From Micrococcus terreus (GTDB taxonomy: Bacteria > Actinomycetota > Actinomycetes > Actinomycetales > Micrococcaceae), in the NCBI RefSeq assembly GCF_900116905.1, contig NZ_FPCG01000004.1:247862-311861 (forward strand): a stretch of 64,000 nt of DNA, given 5' to 3'. The translations under genes were made by a program, and so were the position numbers. The first letter of the stretch is position 1. The number at the start of each line of letters is the position of its first letter. Below are positions 54,104 through 64,000 of this stretch, piece after piece. The notes under the pieces are model-generated. The model saw only the letters and a list, made by a program, of their open reading frames with translations. It did not search any database and had not been told where the DNA came from.

Positions 54104-55087
54104 TCAGCTCAGCGCCCGCGGATGCGCCGCCGCATACACCTCGCGCAGGGTGTCAGCGGTGACCAGGGTGTACACCTGGGTGGTGGTGACGGAGGCATGA
54201 CCCAGCAGCTCCTGCACCACCCGCACATCTGCTCCGCCCTCCAGCAGGTGGGTGGCGAAGGAGTGGCGCAGGGTGTGCGGAGAGACATCGGCCTGGATCC
54301 CCGCCCGTTCGGCGGCCTTCTTCAGGATCGTCCACGCCGACTGTCGGGAGAGTCGGCCCCCACGCTGGTTCAGGAACAGGGCCGGCGAACCCGTCCCCTG
54401 CCCGGCCAGAGCGGGCCTGCCGCGCACCAGCCAGGCCTCCACCGCGGCGGCCCCGTAGGAGCCCAACGGCACCATCCGCTCCTTGGATCCCTTGCCGAAC
54501 AGACGCACGACGGCGGGCCCCTCCTCCCCCGTCACCGTCGCCTCCTGCTCGGCCTCGCCGGTGCGCACCGCACCCAGGACGTCGTCCACGTCCAGTCCCA
54601 CCGCCTCGGAGATGCGTGCACCGGTGGCATAGAGGAACTCCAGCAGCGCCCGGTCACGAAGACCCGCAGGCGTGTCGGTGGGAACGGACTCCAGCAGGGC
54701 GGTGATCTGTCCCACCGGCAGTGCCTTGGGCAGCCGCGTTGCGGTGCGAGGTGGGGTGACGTCCTGTGCCGGGTCGGCCTCGGTGAGCCCTTCCAATGCC
54801 CAGAACCGGTGCATGCCGCGCACGGCCGCCAGCACCCTGGCCGCGGAGCGCGGGGCCAGCGGATGCCCTCCGTCCTCCCCGGTGCCCAGCGCCTGCAGGA
54901 AACCCGTGACATGCTGCCGAGTCGCCTGGTCCGGCGCCTGGACTCCCTGCTGGGCCAGCCAGCCCAGGTAGCGGCTGATGTCCCTGCGGTAGGCCGACAG
55001 CGTGTTGGCGGACATGCCCCGTTCCACGGCCAGGTGGTCCAGGTACGCCGTGGCGCGGCGCGTCAGCTGCGGATCAGGCTCGCTCAC
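54104..55087 (-). CDS. xerD: site-specific tyrosine recombinase XerD
   Basis: A 327-residue tyrosine recombinase: N-terminal core-binding domain ([31 protein letters not shown]) and catalytic domain with Arg in [18 protein letters not shown], Lys in [52 protein letters not shown] (H-R-H and nucleophile Tyr). It resolves chromosome dimers at dif with XerC. The GTG start at 55087 overlaps the NUDIX gene by 14 bases. The position before pyrG and the length mark it as the housekeeping XerD. Confidence 0.93.
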   Translation of the reverse strand: MSEPDPQLTRRATAYLDHLAVERGMSANTLSAYRRDISRYLGWLAQQGVQAPDQATRQHVTGFLQALGTGEDGGHPLAPRSAARVLAAVRGMHRFWALEGLTEADPAQDVTPPRTATRLPKALPVGQITALLESVPTDTPAGLRDRALLEFLYATGARISEAVGLDVDDVLGAVRTGEAEQEATVTGEEGPAVVRLFGKGSKERMVPLGSYGAAAVEAWLVRGRPALAGQGTGSPALFLNQRGGRLSRQSAWTILKKAAERAGIQADVSPHTLRHSFATHLLEGGADVRVVQELLGHASVTTTQVYTLVTADTLREVYAAAHPRALS

Positions 55088-55733
55088 GCGGGTGATCCGT
55101 CCACGGCGCATCGGCCGGCCGCAGGGAGCTGAAGCCGGTGGCGGCCTGGACCTGCGCGGCCAGCACGCCCATGCAGATGGAGGGGTTGTGGACACGCCCG
55201 TCCAGCACGGCGCTGACCACCTCATCCAGCGGGACCCAGGCCAGGGGCATCCCGGCCTCTTCGCCCTCACGTGCGTGACGTTCCTGCTCCGGCACCGGGG
55301 TCAGGTCCCGGGCCAGGTAGATCCGAATGCCCTCTGAGGAGGAGCCCGGCGTGGTGAAGAAGTCCACCAGGACCTCCCACTGCGCCGCGACCAGGTCCGC
55401 CTCCTCTGCGAGCTCGCGCTGCGCGGCCTCCAGCATCGGCTCACCGTCCACGTCCAGCAACCCGGCTGGGATCTCCCACAGCTCCTGCCCCACGGGGTGA
55501 CGGTACTGCCGAATCACGCAGACCCGTTGGGCCTGATCCAGGGCCACCACGGCCACCGCTCCAGGGTGGCGGATGTACTCCCGCCGCAGCACCGGGGTGT
55601 CCGGGGCCATCCGAAACGCATCCCGGGTGACGTCCCAGACCATGCCGTCGAAGACGGTCTCGCGCCCCTCCACCTCCCGTGAGGTGGGCACATCGGCCAG
55701 GGGTCCGTCGTCGTGAACCTGGTAGCTGGTCAT
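55074..55733 (-). CDS. NUDIX hydrolase, ADP-ribose pyrophosphatase-like
   Basis: The 219-residue protein carries the Nudix box [24 protein letters not shown] (G-x5-E-x7-REL-x-EE) preceded by [18 protein letters not shown], the ADP-ribose pyrophosphatase type. It probably cleaves ADP-ribose or a related nucleotide sugar in the cytosol. The ATG at 55733 lies 11 bases after the pyrG stop. Its 3' end overlaps xerD. Confidence 0.9.
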   Translation of the reverse strand: MTSYQVHDDGPLADVPTSREVEGRETVFDGMVWDVTRDAFRMAPDTPVLRREYIRHPGAVAVVALDQAQRVCVIRQYRHPVGQELWEIPAGLLDVDGEPMLEAAQRELAEEADLVAAQWEVLVDFFTTPGSSSEGIRIYLARDLTPVPEQERHAREGEEAGMPLAWVPLDEVVSAVLDGRVHNPSICMGVLAAQVQAATGFSSLRPADAPWTDHPRERA

Positions 55734-55744
55734 GATGCTGCCGC

Positions 55745-57438
<1,694 letters not shown>

Positions 57439-57448
57439 TCACCGTGGA

Positions 57449-59197
57449 TCAGACCACACTGTGCTCCAGCAGCTCCCGGGCGTGGTCGCGGGCCGTCTCC
57501 GACCCGGCGTGTCCGGCCAGCATCCGGGCCAGCTCCTCCACCCGGTCCTCGCCGGTCAGGTGCAGCACCCCGGAGGTGGTCACCCCGGCGTCCGCGTCCG
57601 AGGCCTTGGTGACCCGCAGGTGCCGATCTGCGAACGCGGCGACCTGGGGCAGGTGAGTCACCACGATCACCTGCACATGCTGGGCCAGCCGAGCCAGGCG
57701 TCGTCCGATCTGCACGGCGGCCTCACCGCCGACGCCGGCATCCACCTCGTCGAACACGAAGGTGGGAACGGGGTCGGTCTCAGCCAATACGACCTCCAGG
57801 GCCAGCATCACTCGGGAGAGCTCACCGCCAGAGGCCCCCTTGCCCAACGGGCGCGGATCCGATCCGGCGTGAGGCTGCAGCAGCAGGGCGATCTCATCGG
57901 CACCGTGCGGTCCGCACTCGGAAACCGGCTGGACACGGGCGTGGAAGGTGGCGTCCGGCATGGAGAGGGCGTGCAGCTCCTCGGTGACGGCGCCGGAGAG
58001 CCGTTCAGCCGCGGCGGCGCGCAGGGCCGAGAGTTCGTCGGCACCGGCCCGGACCTGTTCCTGGAGCCGTTCGACCTGCACGGTCAACTCTTCGATCCGG
58101 CTGGTGTCCCCCTGCAGCTCCTCCAGGCGCGGACGGTGCTGCTCCGCCCAGTCCAACACGTCCTGCAGCTCCGGGCCGTACAGGCGCATGAGCCGGTTCA
58201 GCTCCGCCAGGCGAGACTGTGCGGTGTCCAGGGCAGACGCGGCGTCATCGTCCAGACGCGCGGCGAACCCGGCGAGTTCGGCGGAGATGTCGGCCAGGAT
58301 GATCCCGGCCTCGGCCAGCCGCCCGGCCAGGGCCATCAGCTCGGGATCGTCCCCGGGAGCCTGCAGCAGCAGCTGACGGGCCTGCTCCACCAGGACCTCT
58401 GCGGCCGGGGTGTCGAAGGTGTCTGCCGCATCAGCTCCGGAGAGGTGTGCATGGGCGCCGCCGCTGGCCGCACGCAGCTCCTCCACGTTCTCCAGGCGCT
58501 GGATCAGAGCGCGCACCTGCTCGTCCTCCCCAGCCTGGACCTCAGCGACGTCGATCTCCTCGAGCGCCCGCTGCAGGTTCTCGGCCTCCCGGGCTCGGTC
58601 CTGCTCGTGGGCCGTGATCTCCTCCAGCTCCGACCTCGCGTCCTGCCATGACTGGAAGTCCTGCCGGTACCGGTCCATCACGGCGGCCAGCGGCGCCCCG
58701 GCGAAGGCGTCCACCGCATGCCGCTGGGCTGCGGGCGACTTCAGGCGCAGCTGGTCGGTCTGCCCGTGCACGGCCACCAGGTGCTCGCCCAGATCGGACA
58801 GCAGCGCCACGGGAACCCCGCGCCCACCAGCCGAAGCACGTGAGCGCGAGGACGAGCCTGCCGCACCCACCGTGCGTGAGACCACCAAGGCGACCTTCTG
58901 CTCGTCGGTGGCGGGGCCGTCGTCGGGCTCGGTGTCCAGGACGGCGCCGGCCTCCTCGGCCAGGGGAATTGCACCGTTGTCCGGGGACACGGCAAAGCCG
59001 GCCTCCACCACGGCATGCGGGTCTCCGTGCCGCACGGCCCCGGCGTCGGCACGGGCGCCCAACAGCAGGTTCATGGCCGTGACCACCATGGTCTTGCCCG
59101 CTCCGGTCTCACCGGTGACCACCGTGAAGCCGGGGTCCAGGTCCACGGACGCCTCGGCGATCACCCCGAGCCCGGTGATGGAGAGGTACTCGATCAT
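57449..59197 (-). CDS. recN: DNA repair protein RecN
   Basis: A 582-residue SMC-like ATPase: Walker A at the N-terminus (FTVVTGETGAGKTMVVTAMNLLLG), central coiled-coil arms (about 170-400), and the C-terminal LGKGASGGELSRVMLALEVVLAE signature followed by VFDEVDAGVGGEAAVQIGRRLARLA (Walker B). It acts in double-strand break repair. It overlaps nadK by four bases and is followed by pyrG. Confidence 0.95.
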   Translation of the reverse strand: MIEYLSITGLGVIAEASVDLDPGFTVVTGETGAGKTMVVTAMNLLLGARADAGAVRHGDPHAVVEAGFAVSPDNGAIPLAEEAGAVLDTEPDDGPATDEQKVALVVSRTVGAAGSSSRSRASAGGRGVPVALLSDLGEHLVAVHGQTDQLRLKSPAAQRHAVDAFAGAPLAAVMDRYRQDFQSWQDARSELEEITAHEQDRAREAENLQRALEEIDVAEVQAGEDEQVRALIQRLENVEELRAASGGAHAHLSGADAADTFDTPAAEVLVEQARQLLLQAPGDDPELMALAGRLAEAGIILADISAELAGFAARLDDDAASALDTAQSRLAELNRLMRLYGPELQDVLDWAEQHRPRLEELQGDTSRIEELTVQVERLQEQVRAGADELSALRAAAAERLSGAVTEELHALSMPDATFHARVQPVSECGPHGADEIALLLQPHAGSDPRPLGKGASGGELSRVMLALEVVLAETDPVPTFVFDEVDAGVGGEAAVQIGRRLARLAQHVQVIVVTHLPQVAAFADRHLRVTKASDADAGVTTSGVLHLTGEDRVEELARMLAGHAGSETARDHARELLEHSVV

Positions 59198-60369
59198 GAC
59201 CGGTCCTGCCTGGTTCCGGCGGACCCGGTGTCCTCCCGGGTGACGACGGGCAGTGCACGGGTGGCCGGCGGCACCACGCCAGGGCGCGGGGCCAGATGGT
59301 GAGGTTCGACGACGGCCACACCGGCGGATGCCCCGGCCTCCTGGGCCTGGAGGGCCTCCTGCAGACGGGCCTGCTGCCGGGCGGCTTCCCGGGCGTCGGC
59401 TTCGGCACGGTCCGTGGCCGAGACCGGTCCACGCCAGCCCTCGGTGGGCAGGTCGAACTTGCGCACCAGCCGCTCGGTGAACGGGGTCAGGGAGAGCCGG
59501 GCCAGCCGGACGGGCGTGGGCGACTGCGTCACCTGCACCCGGGCCCCTGGCGGGAGGTCCACGGTGCGTCGGCCGTCACACCAGAGCACGCCGGGCTCGT
59601 TGGTGCGCGGTAGCACCTCCACCGAGAGCACGCTGCGCGGGGACACCACCAGCGGCCGGGAGAACAGGGCGTGCGCACTGATGGGGACCATGAGCAGGGC
59701 CTGCACGTCCGGCCAGACCACGGGGCCGCCGGCAGAGAACGCGTAGGCGGTGGAGCCGGTGGGCGTGGCCATGACCACGCCGTCACAGCCGAAGGAGGAG
59801 ATCGGTCGACCGTCCACCGAGGTGACGACCTCCAGCATGCGCTCCCGGTTGGATTTCTCCACAGAGGCCTCGTTCAGCGCCCAGGTCTGGGCCACCAGGG
59901 CATCCTCGGCGAAGACCTTGACGTCGATCGCCAGGCGCTCTTCCACGGAGTAGTCCTGATCGGCGATCGCCTGCACGGTGCGGTGCAGGTCCGTGCGTTC
60001 GGACTCGGCCAGGAAACCGACGTGGCCCAGGTTCACAGCCAGCAGCGGGACGGTGGTCTCCCGGACCAGTTCGGCCGCCCGCAGCACCGAGCCGTCTCCG
60101 CCCAGCACCACGCCCAGGTCGACGTCCTCGAGCTCGCAGTCGGTCCCCAGTGTCTGGGCGATCATCCCCTCATGGGCCACATCACCGGCGGCCACCACAG
60201 CCTCGAGGGACTCGACATCACTGGCCAGCATGACCGGGGTCAGCCCTGCCTGCTGCAGCATCACGCTCGTGGTGAGCGCTGCCCGAATGGCGTCGGCCCG
60301 GCCGGTGTGGGCGAGCACAAGGATCCGACGTGGCATGGTGGCGGTGGTCCGTCCGTTGGGGGAAGTCAT
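59194..60369 (-). CDS. nadK: NAD kinase
   Basis: The 391-residue protein has the NAD kinase motifs LGVVLGGDGSVLRAAELVR (GGDG), AVNLGHVGFLAE, and CDGVVMATPTGSTAYAFSAGGPVV. It phosphorylates NAD to NADP. The C-terminal 80 residues are an unusual low-complexity tail (Ala/Gln/Glu-rich then Pro-rich) beyond the usual length near 300. ATG 60369 is the start; the long upstream frame is shadow. It overlaps recN. Confidence 0.95.
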   Translation of the reverse strand: MTSPNGRTTATMPRRILVLAHTGRADAIRAALTTSVMLQQAGLTPVMLASDVESLEAVVAAGDVAHEGMIAQTLGTDCELEDVDLGVVLGGDGSVLRAAELVRETTVPLLAVNLGHVGFLAESERTDLHRTVQAIADQDYSVEERLAIDVKVFAEDALVAQTWALNEASVEKSNRERMLEVVTSVDGRPISSFGCDGVVMATPTGSTAYAFSAGGPVVWPDVQALLMVPISAHALFSRPLVVSPRSVLSVEVLPRTNEPGVLWCDGRRTVDLPPGARVQVTQSPTPVRLARLSLTPFTERLVRKFDLPTEGWRGPVSATDRAEADAREAARQQARLQEALQAQEAGASAGVAVVEPHHLAPRPGVVPPATRALPVVTREDTGSAGTRQDRS

Positions 60370-60401
60370 CCTGTCCAGGATAGCCACGGCCACGGACACG
60401 C

Positions 60402-61208
60402 TCAGGCCCAGTTCACAGTCTGTCTGTCCACCCAGTCCTCCGCATCTGCGGCGGGGGTCGGCCGCATCGGACTGCGCAGCCACAGGAAGAACTCCACGTT
60501 GCCGTCCTGTCCGGGCAACGGGGACCGGGCCAGTCCGTGAGGTTCCAGACCGGCCTGCACCGCGGAGTCCACCACGCCGACCACCGCGGTGCGACGCTGT
60601 GCGGCCTCGCGCACCACGCCGCCCTTGGGCAGGGCGGTCCGGCCGACCTCGAACTGCGGTTTGACCATCAGCACCAGGTCGGCACCGGGCCGGCACATGC
60701 CCGCCAACGGCTCCATGACCAGTCGCAGAGAGATGAAGGACAGGTCCGAGACCACCACATCCACCGGTCCGCCCACCAGGTCAGGGGTGATGTCGCGGAT
60801 GTTCAGTCCCTCATGGACCTGCACACGAGGGTCGTCTCGCAGCCGCGGCACCAGCTGGTCGTGCCCCACGTCCACCGCCACCACGGACGCAGCACCGGAG
60901 CGCAGCAGCACATCGGTGAAGCCTCCGGTGGAGGCCCCTGCGTCCAGGCATCTCTTCCCCTCCGTCCCGACGACGGAGAAGACCTCCAGCGCACCGGCCA
61001 GCTTGTGTCCGGCGCGGGACGCATAACGAGGGCCGGTCTCAGCCAGCTCCAGACGGTCGGATCCGAGGACCTTCTGCGCCGCCTTCTGAGCGGTTCGTCC
61101 GTTGACCAGCACCGATCCTCCGGCGATCAGGGTGGCGGCATCCGTCCGGGAGCGAGCCAGCCCTCGGCGTGTCAGCTCGACGTCCAATCGGGAACCAGAC
61201 GCTGTCAC
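60402..61208 (-). CDS. tlyA: TlyA-family rRNA 2'-O-methyltransferase
   Basis: A 268-residue protein: N-terminal S4 RNA-binding domain (RLDVELTRRGLARSRTDAATLIAGGSVLVNGR) and FtsJ-like SAM domain (CLDAGASTGGFTDVLLRSGAASVVAVDVGHDQL, VVVSDLSFISLRLVMEPL, MVKPQFEVGR). TlyA methylates 16S and 23S rRNA and determines capreomycin sensitivity in mycobacteria. GTG start at 61208 overlaps the upstream small gene by four bases. Confidence 0.93.
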   Translation of the reverse strand: MTASGSRLDVELTRRGLARSRTDAATLIAGGSVLVNGRTAQKAAQKVLGSDRLELAETGPRYASRAGHKLAGALEVFSVVGTEGKRCLDAGASTGGFTDVLLRSGAASVVAVDVGHDQLVPRLRDDPRVQVHEGLNIRDITPDLVGGPVDVVVSDLSFISLRLVMEPLAGMCRPGADLVLMVKPQFEVGRTALPKGGVVREAAQRRTAVVGVVDSAVQAGLEPHGLARSPLPGQDGNVEFFLWLRSPMRPTPAADAEDWVDRQTVNWA

Positions 61209-61444
61209 GGCTGTCCTGGCAGACGCGGCTGGTCTCTGGTCAAGCCGGTCAGCTCGTCCAGGGCGTCGCGGAATGCACTGAGCTCGTCCTCGGGTGCGGA
61301 TCGATCCTGGGACCAGAGCCGGTGCAGCACCGCGTCGGCGTCGGGGTCGCCGGTGTCCAAGGGCGGCCGCTGTGGATCCTCGTGACCCAGATCCAATCTC
61401 TCGGTCTCATCAGACGCACCGGGGTGACGAGGGTGGTCGCTCAT
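61205..61444 (-). CDS. small conserved actinobacterial protein
   Basis: A 79-residue acidic protein (SDHPRHPGASDETERLDLG..., then VLHRLWSQDRSAPEDELSAFRDALDELTGLTRD). It has no recognised domain. It is translationally coupled on both sides (four-base overlaps with the HAD gene and tlyA), which supports it being real. Function is unknown. Confidence 0.7.
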   Translation of the reverse strand: MSDHPRHPGASDETERLDLGHEDPQRPPLDTGDPDADAVLHRLWSQDRSAPEDELSAFRDALDELTGLTRDQPRLPGQP

Positions 61445-62244
61445 GACCGTTCCCCGAGCAGCTCATCCAGCGACTGGACGATCACCTGGGGGCGCTGGTC
61501 CTGAGGTACCGCTGCAGCGCTCTCTCTGGAGTCGACGCCGGTCAGCACCAGGGCAGTGGTGAATCCAGCCCTGTTCCCGCCCAGGATGTCCGTGTCCAAC
61601 CGGTCTCCCACCACCAGGGGCCGCTGTGCCCCGAGCTGTTCGGCAGCCCACTGGAACAGCAGGGGCTGCGGCTTTCCTGCGGCGGGGGGAATCACGCCGG
61701 TGGCCTGCGAGACGGCCTGGACCAGGGAGCCGTTGCCGGGCGCTATCCCCTCGGCGCGAGGAATGGTCAGGTCGGTGTTCGTCGCCACCCAGACTGCACC
61801 TGCCTGGATCGCATAGGCAGCCTGAGCCAGATCGGCCCAGCCCACGGACGGATCGAACCCCTGGATGACCGCTGCAGGCTGCTCGTCGGCCCTGCTGACC
61901 ACCCGGAACCCGGCTTCGCTGACCAGACCCCGCAGGTAGTCCGAACCGATCACCAGGACAGCGCTGCCCGGTGGGAGCTCCATGCCCTGCAGCAGGCGAA
62001 CACCAGCTGCCGCAGCACCGAAGATCTGCTCGGCTGTGGCCGTGATGCCCAGCTCGGCCAGATGCTCGGCGACGCTCTGCGGGGACCGTGACGCATTGTT
62101 CGTCACGAAGGCCACCGGCACACCGCGTTCCGTCAGCTCATGGAGTGTCTCGACCGCGCCGGCGATCGCACCGGCACCGGCATAGACGACGCCGTCCAGA
62201 TCGCACAGGAGAGCATCGTGACCGGAGAAGAAGCTCGCCTCCAC
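61441..62244 (-). CDS. HAD-superfamily IIA hydrolase (NagD-like)
   Basis: The 267-residue phosphatase has HDALLCDLDGVVYAGAGAIAGAVETL (nucleophile Asp), VPVAFVTNNASRSPQSVAEHLAELGI, and the C-terminal GKPQPLLFQWAAEQLGAQRPLVVGDRLDTDILGGNRAGFTTALVLTGV. It is probably a phosphatase for a small phosphoester in the cytosol. It overlaps the small protein gene by four bases and follows the repeat protein by 3 bases. Confidence 0.92.
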   Translation of the reverse strand: MEASFFSGHDALLCDLDGVVYAGAGAIAGAVETLHELTERGVPVAFVTNNASRSPQSVAEHLAELGITATAEQIFGAAAAGVRLLQGMELPPGSAVLVIGSDYLRGLVSEAGFRVVSRADEQPAAVIQGFDPSVGWADLAQAAYAIQAGAVWVATNTDLTIPRAEGIAPGNGSLVQAVSQATGVIPPAAGKPQPLLFQWAAEQLGAQRPLVVGDRLDTDILGGNRAGFTTALVLTGVDSRESAAAVPQDQRPQVIVQSLDELLGERS

Positions 62245-62247
62245 TGC

Positions 62248-63417
62248 TCAGTCCCTCGTGGTCCGGCGGCTCTCCGGACGGCGGTCCCGGTCTGCACCCC
62301 TGCCGTGATCTCGAGCGCCCCGACCTGGGGGCACCACATCCTTGGCACGAGGCCGGCGGGTCTCTGCCTCATCGTCCAGGCCGAAGTCGATGATCTCGGG
62401 CTCTTCGAATGCGCCGACTCCCAGGGCCTCCTCGGCCACCGCGGCCCTCCGGTTCCACAGCTTCGCCTCATCGTCTCGCCCGGCAGCCTCCAGCGCATCG
62501 GCATAGGCGTGGAAGAGCCGCGGGCTGTACGAGAATCCGCGGCGGGGATTCAACTCCGGGATCTCCAGAGCCGCTACTGCCTTCTCCGGATGCCCCAGGT
62601 CCTGGTGGATGCCGGAGATCACCATGGCCAACTCCACCCGAATCGGCTTCTCCAGCGAGCTGGGGTCCACCTCGGCGGCCAGCTCCAAGGCCTTCTGATG
62701 GCGGCCGAGGGCACGCTCGCTGTCCACCATGAGCGGCAGATGGGTGTTGTCCCCGGTGATCCGACGATAGGTGCGGAACTCTCGCAGCGCCTCGGCATAC
62801 TCCCCGGCGGCGTAGGCGGTGATCCCCACGGCTTCGCGCACACATCCCAGCCGGCCGCCACGGCGGCTCGCGGCCAGGGCGTGCTCGAACGCCAGCTCAG
62901 GGTCGATGTCCAACAGCCGCCCCGCCATCACCAGGTGACGAGCGACCCAAGGGCGATTGCGCTCATCCAGTGACTCCAGCTCTCGCGTGGTCCCCCGGTG
63001 CAGCTCCTTGCCGGTGACATCCTCATGGATCTCCGGGGACTTGGCCCGGTCTGGGCGATTGGCGCTGCGAAGATCACTGGGGTTGTGCGTGCGCTCACGC
63101 GGCGCACGCTCTTCCCCGTCGCCGCCACGGGGACGCTCACCGAACGAACCACGGGACCCGCGCTGACCACGGCCCTCGTTGCGACCTGCGCTCCTGCCAG
63201 TGCGCTCCCCCGCACCGCTGCGCCCAGCAGAGCGGCCCTCGCCTCGCGTCCACTCCCGGTCGCCTCGTCCGCCGTCGGTCCCCCGTGCCGGGGCTCCCTG
63301 CCGGCGCCCCTTCGCTGAACCCGACGCGCCTACCTGGGAATCTCGACCTCGGTCCTGCCCGCTGCGTCGCGCGGGGCGATCCTGGCTGGAAGCGGAGCGA
63401 TCGAATCGATCAGTCAT
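62248..63417 (-). CDS. tetratricopeptide-like protein with disordered basic N-terminus
   Basis: The 389-residue protein has a Gly/Arg/Asp/Ser-rich disordered first 120 residues (many RGG/GRGD-like units) and then helical TPR-like repeats (LDIDPELAFEHALAASRRGGRLGCVREAVGITAYAAGEYAEALREFRTYRRITGDNTHLPLMVDSERALGRHQKALELAAEV). An acidic then basic C-terminal tail ends the protein. Members sit next to the HAD-tlyA cluster in many actinobacteria; function is unknown. ATG 63417 is the start. Confidence 0.8.
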   Translation of the reverse strand: MTDRFDRSASSQDRPARRSGQDRGRDSQVGASGSAKGRRQGAPARGTDGGRGDREWTRGEGRSAGRSGAGERTGRSAGRNEGRGQRGSRGSFGERPRGGDGEERAPRERTHNPSDLRSANRPDRAKSPEIHEDVTGKELHRGTTRELESLDERNRPWVARHLVMAGRLLDIDPELAFEHALAASRRGGRLGCVREAVGITAYAAGEYAEALREFRTYRRITGDNTHLPLMVDSERALGRHQKALELAAEVDPSSLEKPIRVELAMVISGIHQDLGHPEKAVAALEIPELNPRRGFSYSPRLFHAYADALEAAGRDDEAKLWNRRAAVAEEALGVGAFEEPEIIDFGLDDEAETRRPRAKDVVPPGRGARDHGRGADRDRRPESRRTTRD

Positions 63418-63558
63418 GGCACTCTGTTCCTCTGTCGCTGGGCGTCGTCTGTGCTGCTGCCCCGGGGTGTCCGGTGCGCCGCAGAGCGTCCCAAGACTAC
63501 CGGACCGGCCCGCGGACAGTCCTCCGGGCTGATCCGGGTGTACGTGGCTGTTAACGTG

Positions 63559-63588
63559 CTCGGGCCCCACCGTGTGGTGGGGCCCGAG
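63559..63588 (-). terminator. rRNA operon terminator
   Basis: CTCGGGCCCCAC (63559-63570) and GTGGGGCCCGAG (63577-63588) form a perfect 12-base stem with a 6-base loop, directly downstream of 5S rRNA on the minus strand. Confidence 0.85.
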
Positions 63589-63601
63589 TCTTTGAAAGTA
63601 G

Positions 63602-63721
63602 TGTCCGGCGGCGTCCTACTCTCCCACACACTCCCGTGTGCAGTACCATCGGCGCTGTGGGTCTTAGCTTCCGGGTTCGGAATGGGACCGGGCGTTTCCC
63701 CCACGCTATGACCGCCGTAAC
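63602..63721 (-). rRNA. rrf: 5S ribosomal RNA
   Basis: The minus strand reads GTTACGGCGGTCATAGCG at the 5' side, then the conserved CCCATTCCGAACCCGGAAG core and the closing GCCGCCGGACA, a complete actinobacterial 5S rRNA of about 118-120 bases. End positions are approximate by 1-3 bases. About 195 bases of spacer separate it from 23S. Confidence 0.95.
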
Positions 63722-63916
63722 TCTTTCACCCTGCTGTGGTCCCGGTCAGTGTTCACGGGTTGCTTCGAGGGTGGCTTGTTACACCATTATTCATTTGCTC
63801 CCCCAGTGCGCAGCCCGTAGAGCTGCTGTTGTTAGGGGGTGGGTTGTTGGGTGTCAACCGCATAGTGGACGCGCACATCAATTGGTCCCCACCCCCTGGG
63901 GGGGTGGGTGTGTGTG

Positions 63917-64000
63917 TAAGTTATCGGCCTATTAGTACCGGTCGGCTTCACAAGTCTTTAGTCCTTGCTTCCACGTCCGGCCTATCAACCCAGTGTTCTG
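63917..64000 (-). rRNA. rrl: 23S ribosomal RNA, 3' end (runs off window)
   Basis: The last 84 bases on the minus strand are the conserved 3' terminus of 23S rRNA (GGTTGATAGGCCGGACGTGG, then GACCGGTACTAATAGGCCGAT). The rest lies beyond the window. The exact mature 3' end is approximate. Confidence 0.95.

Overview
The window is high-GC actinobacterial chromosome, most likely from the order Micrococcales. The clues are the conserved runs rluB-tyrA-cmk-der, parA-scpA-scpB and xerD-NUDIX-pyrG-recN-nadK-tlyA, many ATGA/GTGA start-stop overlaps, GTG and TTG starts, and several promoters whose -10 box lies 6-8 bases before the start codon (leaderless mRNAs). The genus cannot be fixed from sequence alone. 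A ribosomal RNA operon on the minus strand enters at the right edge (3' end of 23S, 5S, terminator).

Layout. 1-9.5 kb: a POT peptide transporter, a DUF488 protein, a Cys-containing HTH regulator facing the flavohemoprotein hmp, a DUF4190/MmpS-like membrane protein, a secreted SH3-NlpC/P60-type wall hydrolase, an AbgT transporter and a MerR regulator. 9.72-23.85 kb: an approximately 14 kb genomic island inserted at a tRNA-Pro(GGG) gene. A 43-base copy of the tRNA 3' end marks the far junction. The island carries a zinc dehydrogenase/DJ-1/monooxygenase operon and an FAD oxidoreductase, a small ORF with a PIN-like protein, an AlbA (Schlafen-type) protein, a ParB-like plus DNA adenine methylase pair, an excisionase-like HTH, a MobF relaxase killed by two nonsense codons, a HEPN-motif protein, and a decayed tyrosine integrase next to the tRNA. 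The island therefore looks fixed in place but still carries several candidate nucleic-acid-acting systems.

24-37.6 kb: a secreted cyclohexadienyl-dehydratase-like lipoprotein, a small lipoprotein, and the conserved minus-strand block der-cmk-tyrA-rluB ... scpB-scpA-parA. Three decayed plus-strand genes sit among them: an FAD monooxygenase with an internal deletion, the 3' part of ctaD, and an epimerase with an internal deletion and frameshift. An APC permease and a DUF2975/HTH pair lie there too. 38-49.3 kb: a DctA-type symporter with its divergent CitA/CitB-type two-component system, a hydrolase, then prpE divergent from gntR-prpD-prpB-prpC (methylcitrate cycle). TGTATACA palindromes overlap or lie near the two divergent promoters.

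49.4-54 kb: a five-gene operon with WXG100/type VII-secretion character (small helical partner, 436-residue effector-like protein with a glycine-zipper C-terminus, membrane protein, LpqN-like protein, unknown), then a Ser-rich lipoprotein. 54.1-63.4 kb: xerD, NUDIX, pyrG, recN, nadK, tlyA, a small conserved protein, a HAD phosphatase and a tetratricopeptide-like protein, all minus strand, ending before the rRNA operon.

The best candidates for undescribed systems are the ParB-like/Dam pair (16.2-18.6 kb), the HEPN gene at the integrase junction (22.5-23.2 kb), the small-ORF/PIN-like/AlbA cluster (13.3-16.2 kb), and the type VII-like operon (49.4-52.8 kb). All functional statements are from reading motifs; no database search was run.
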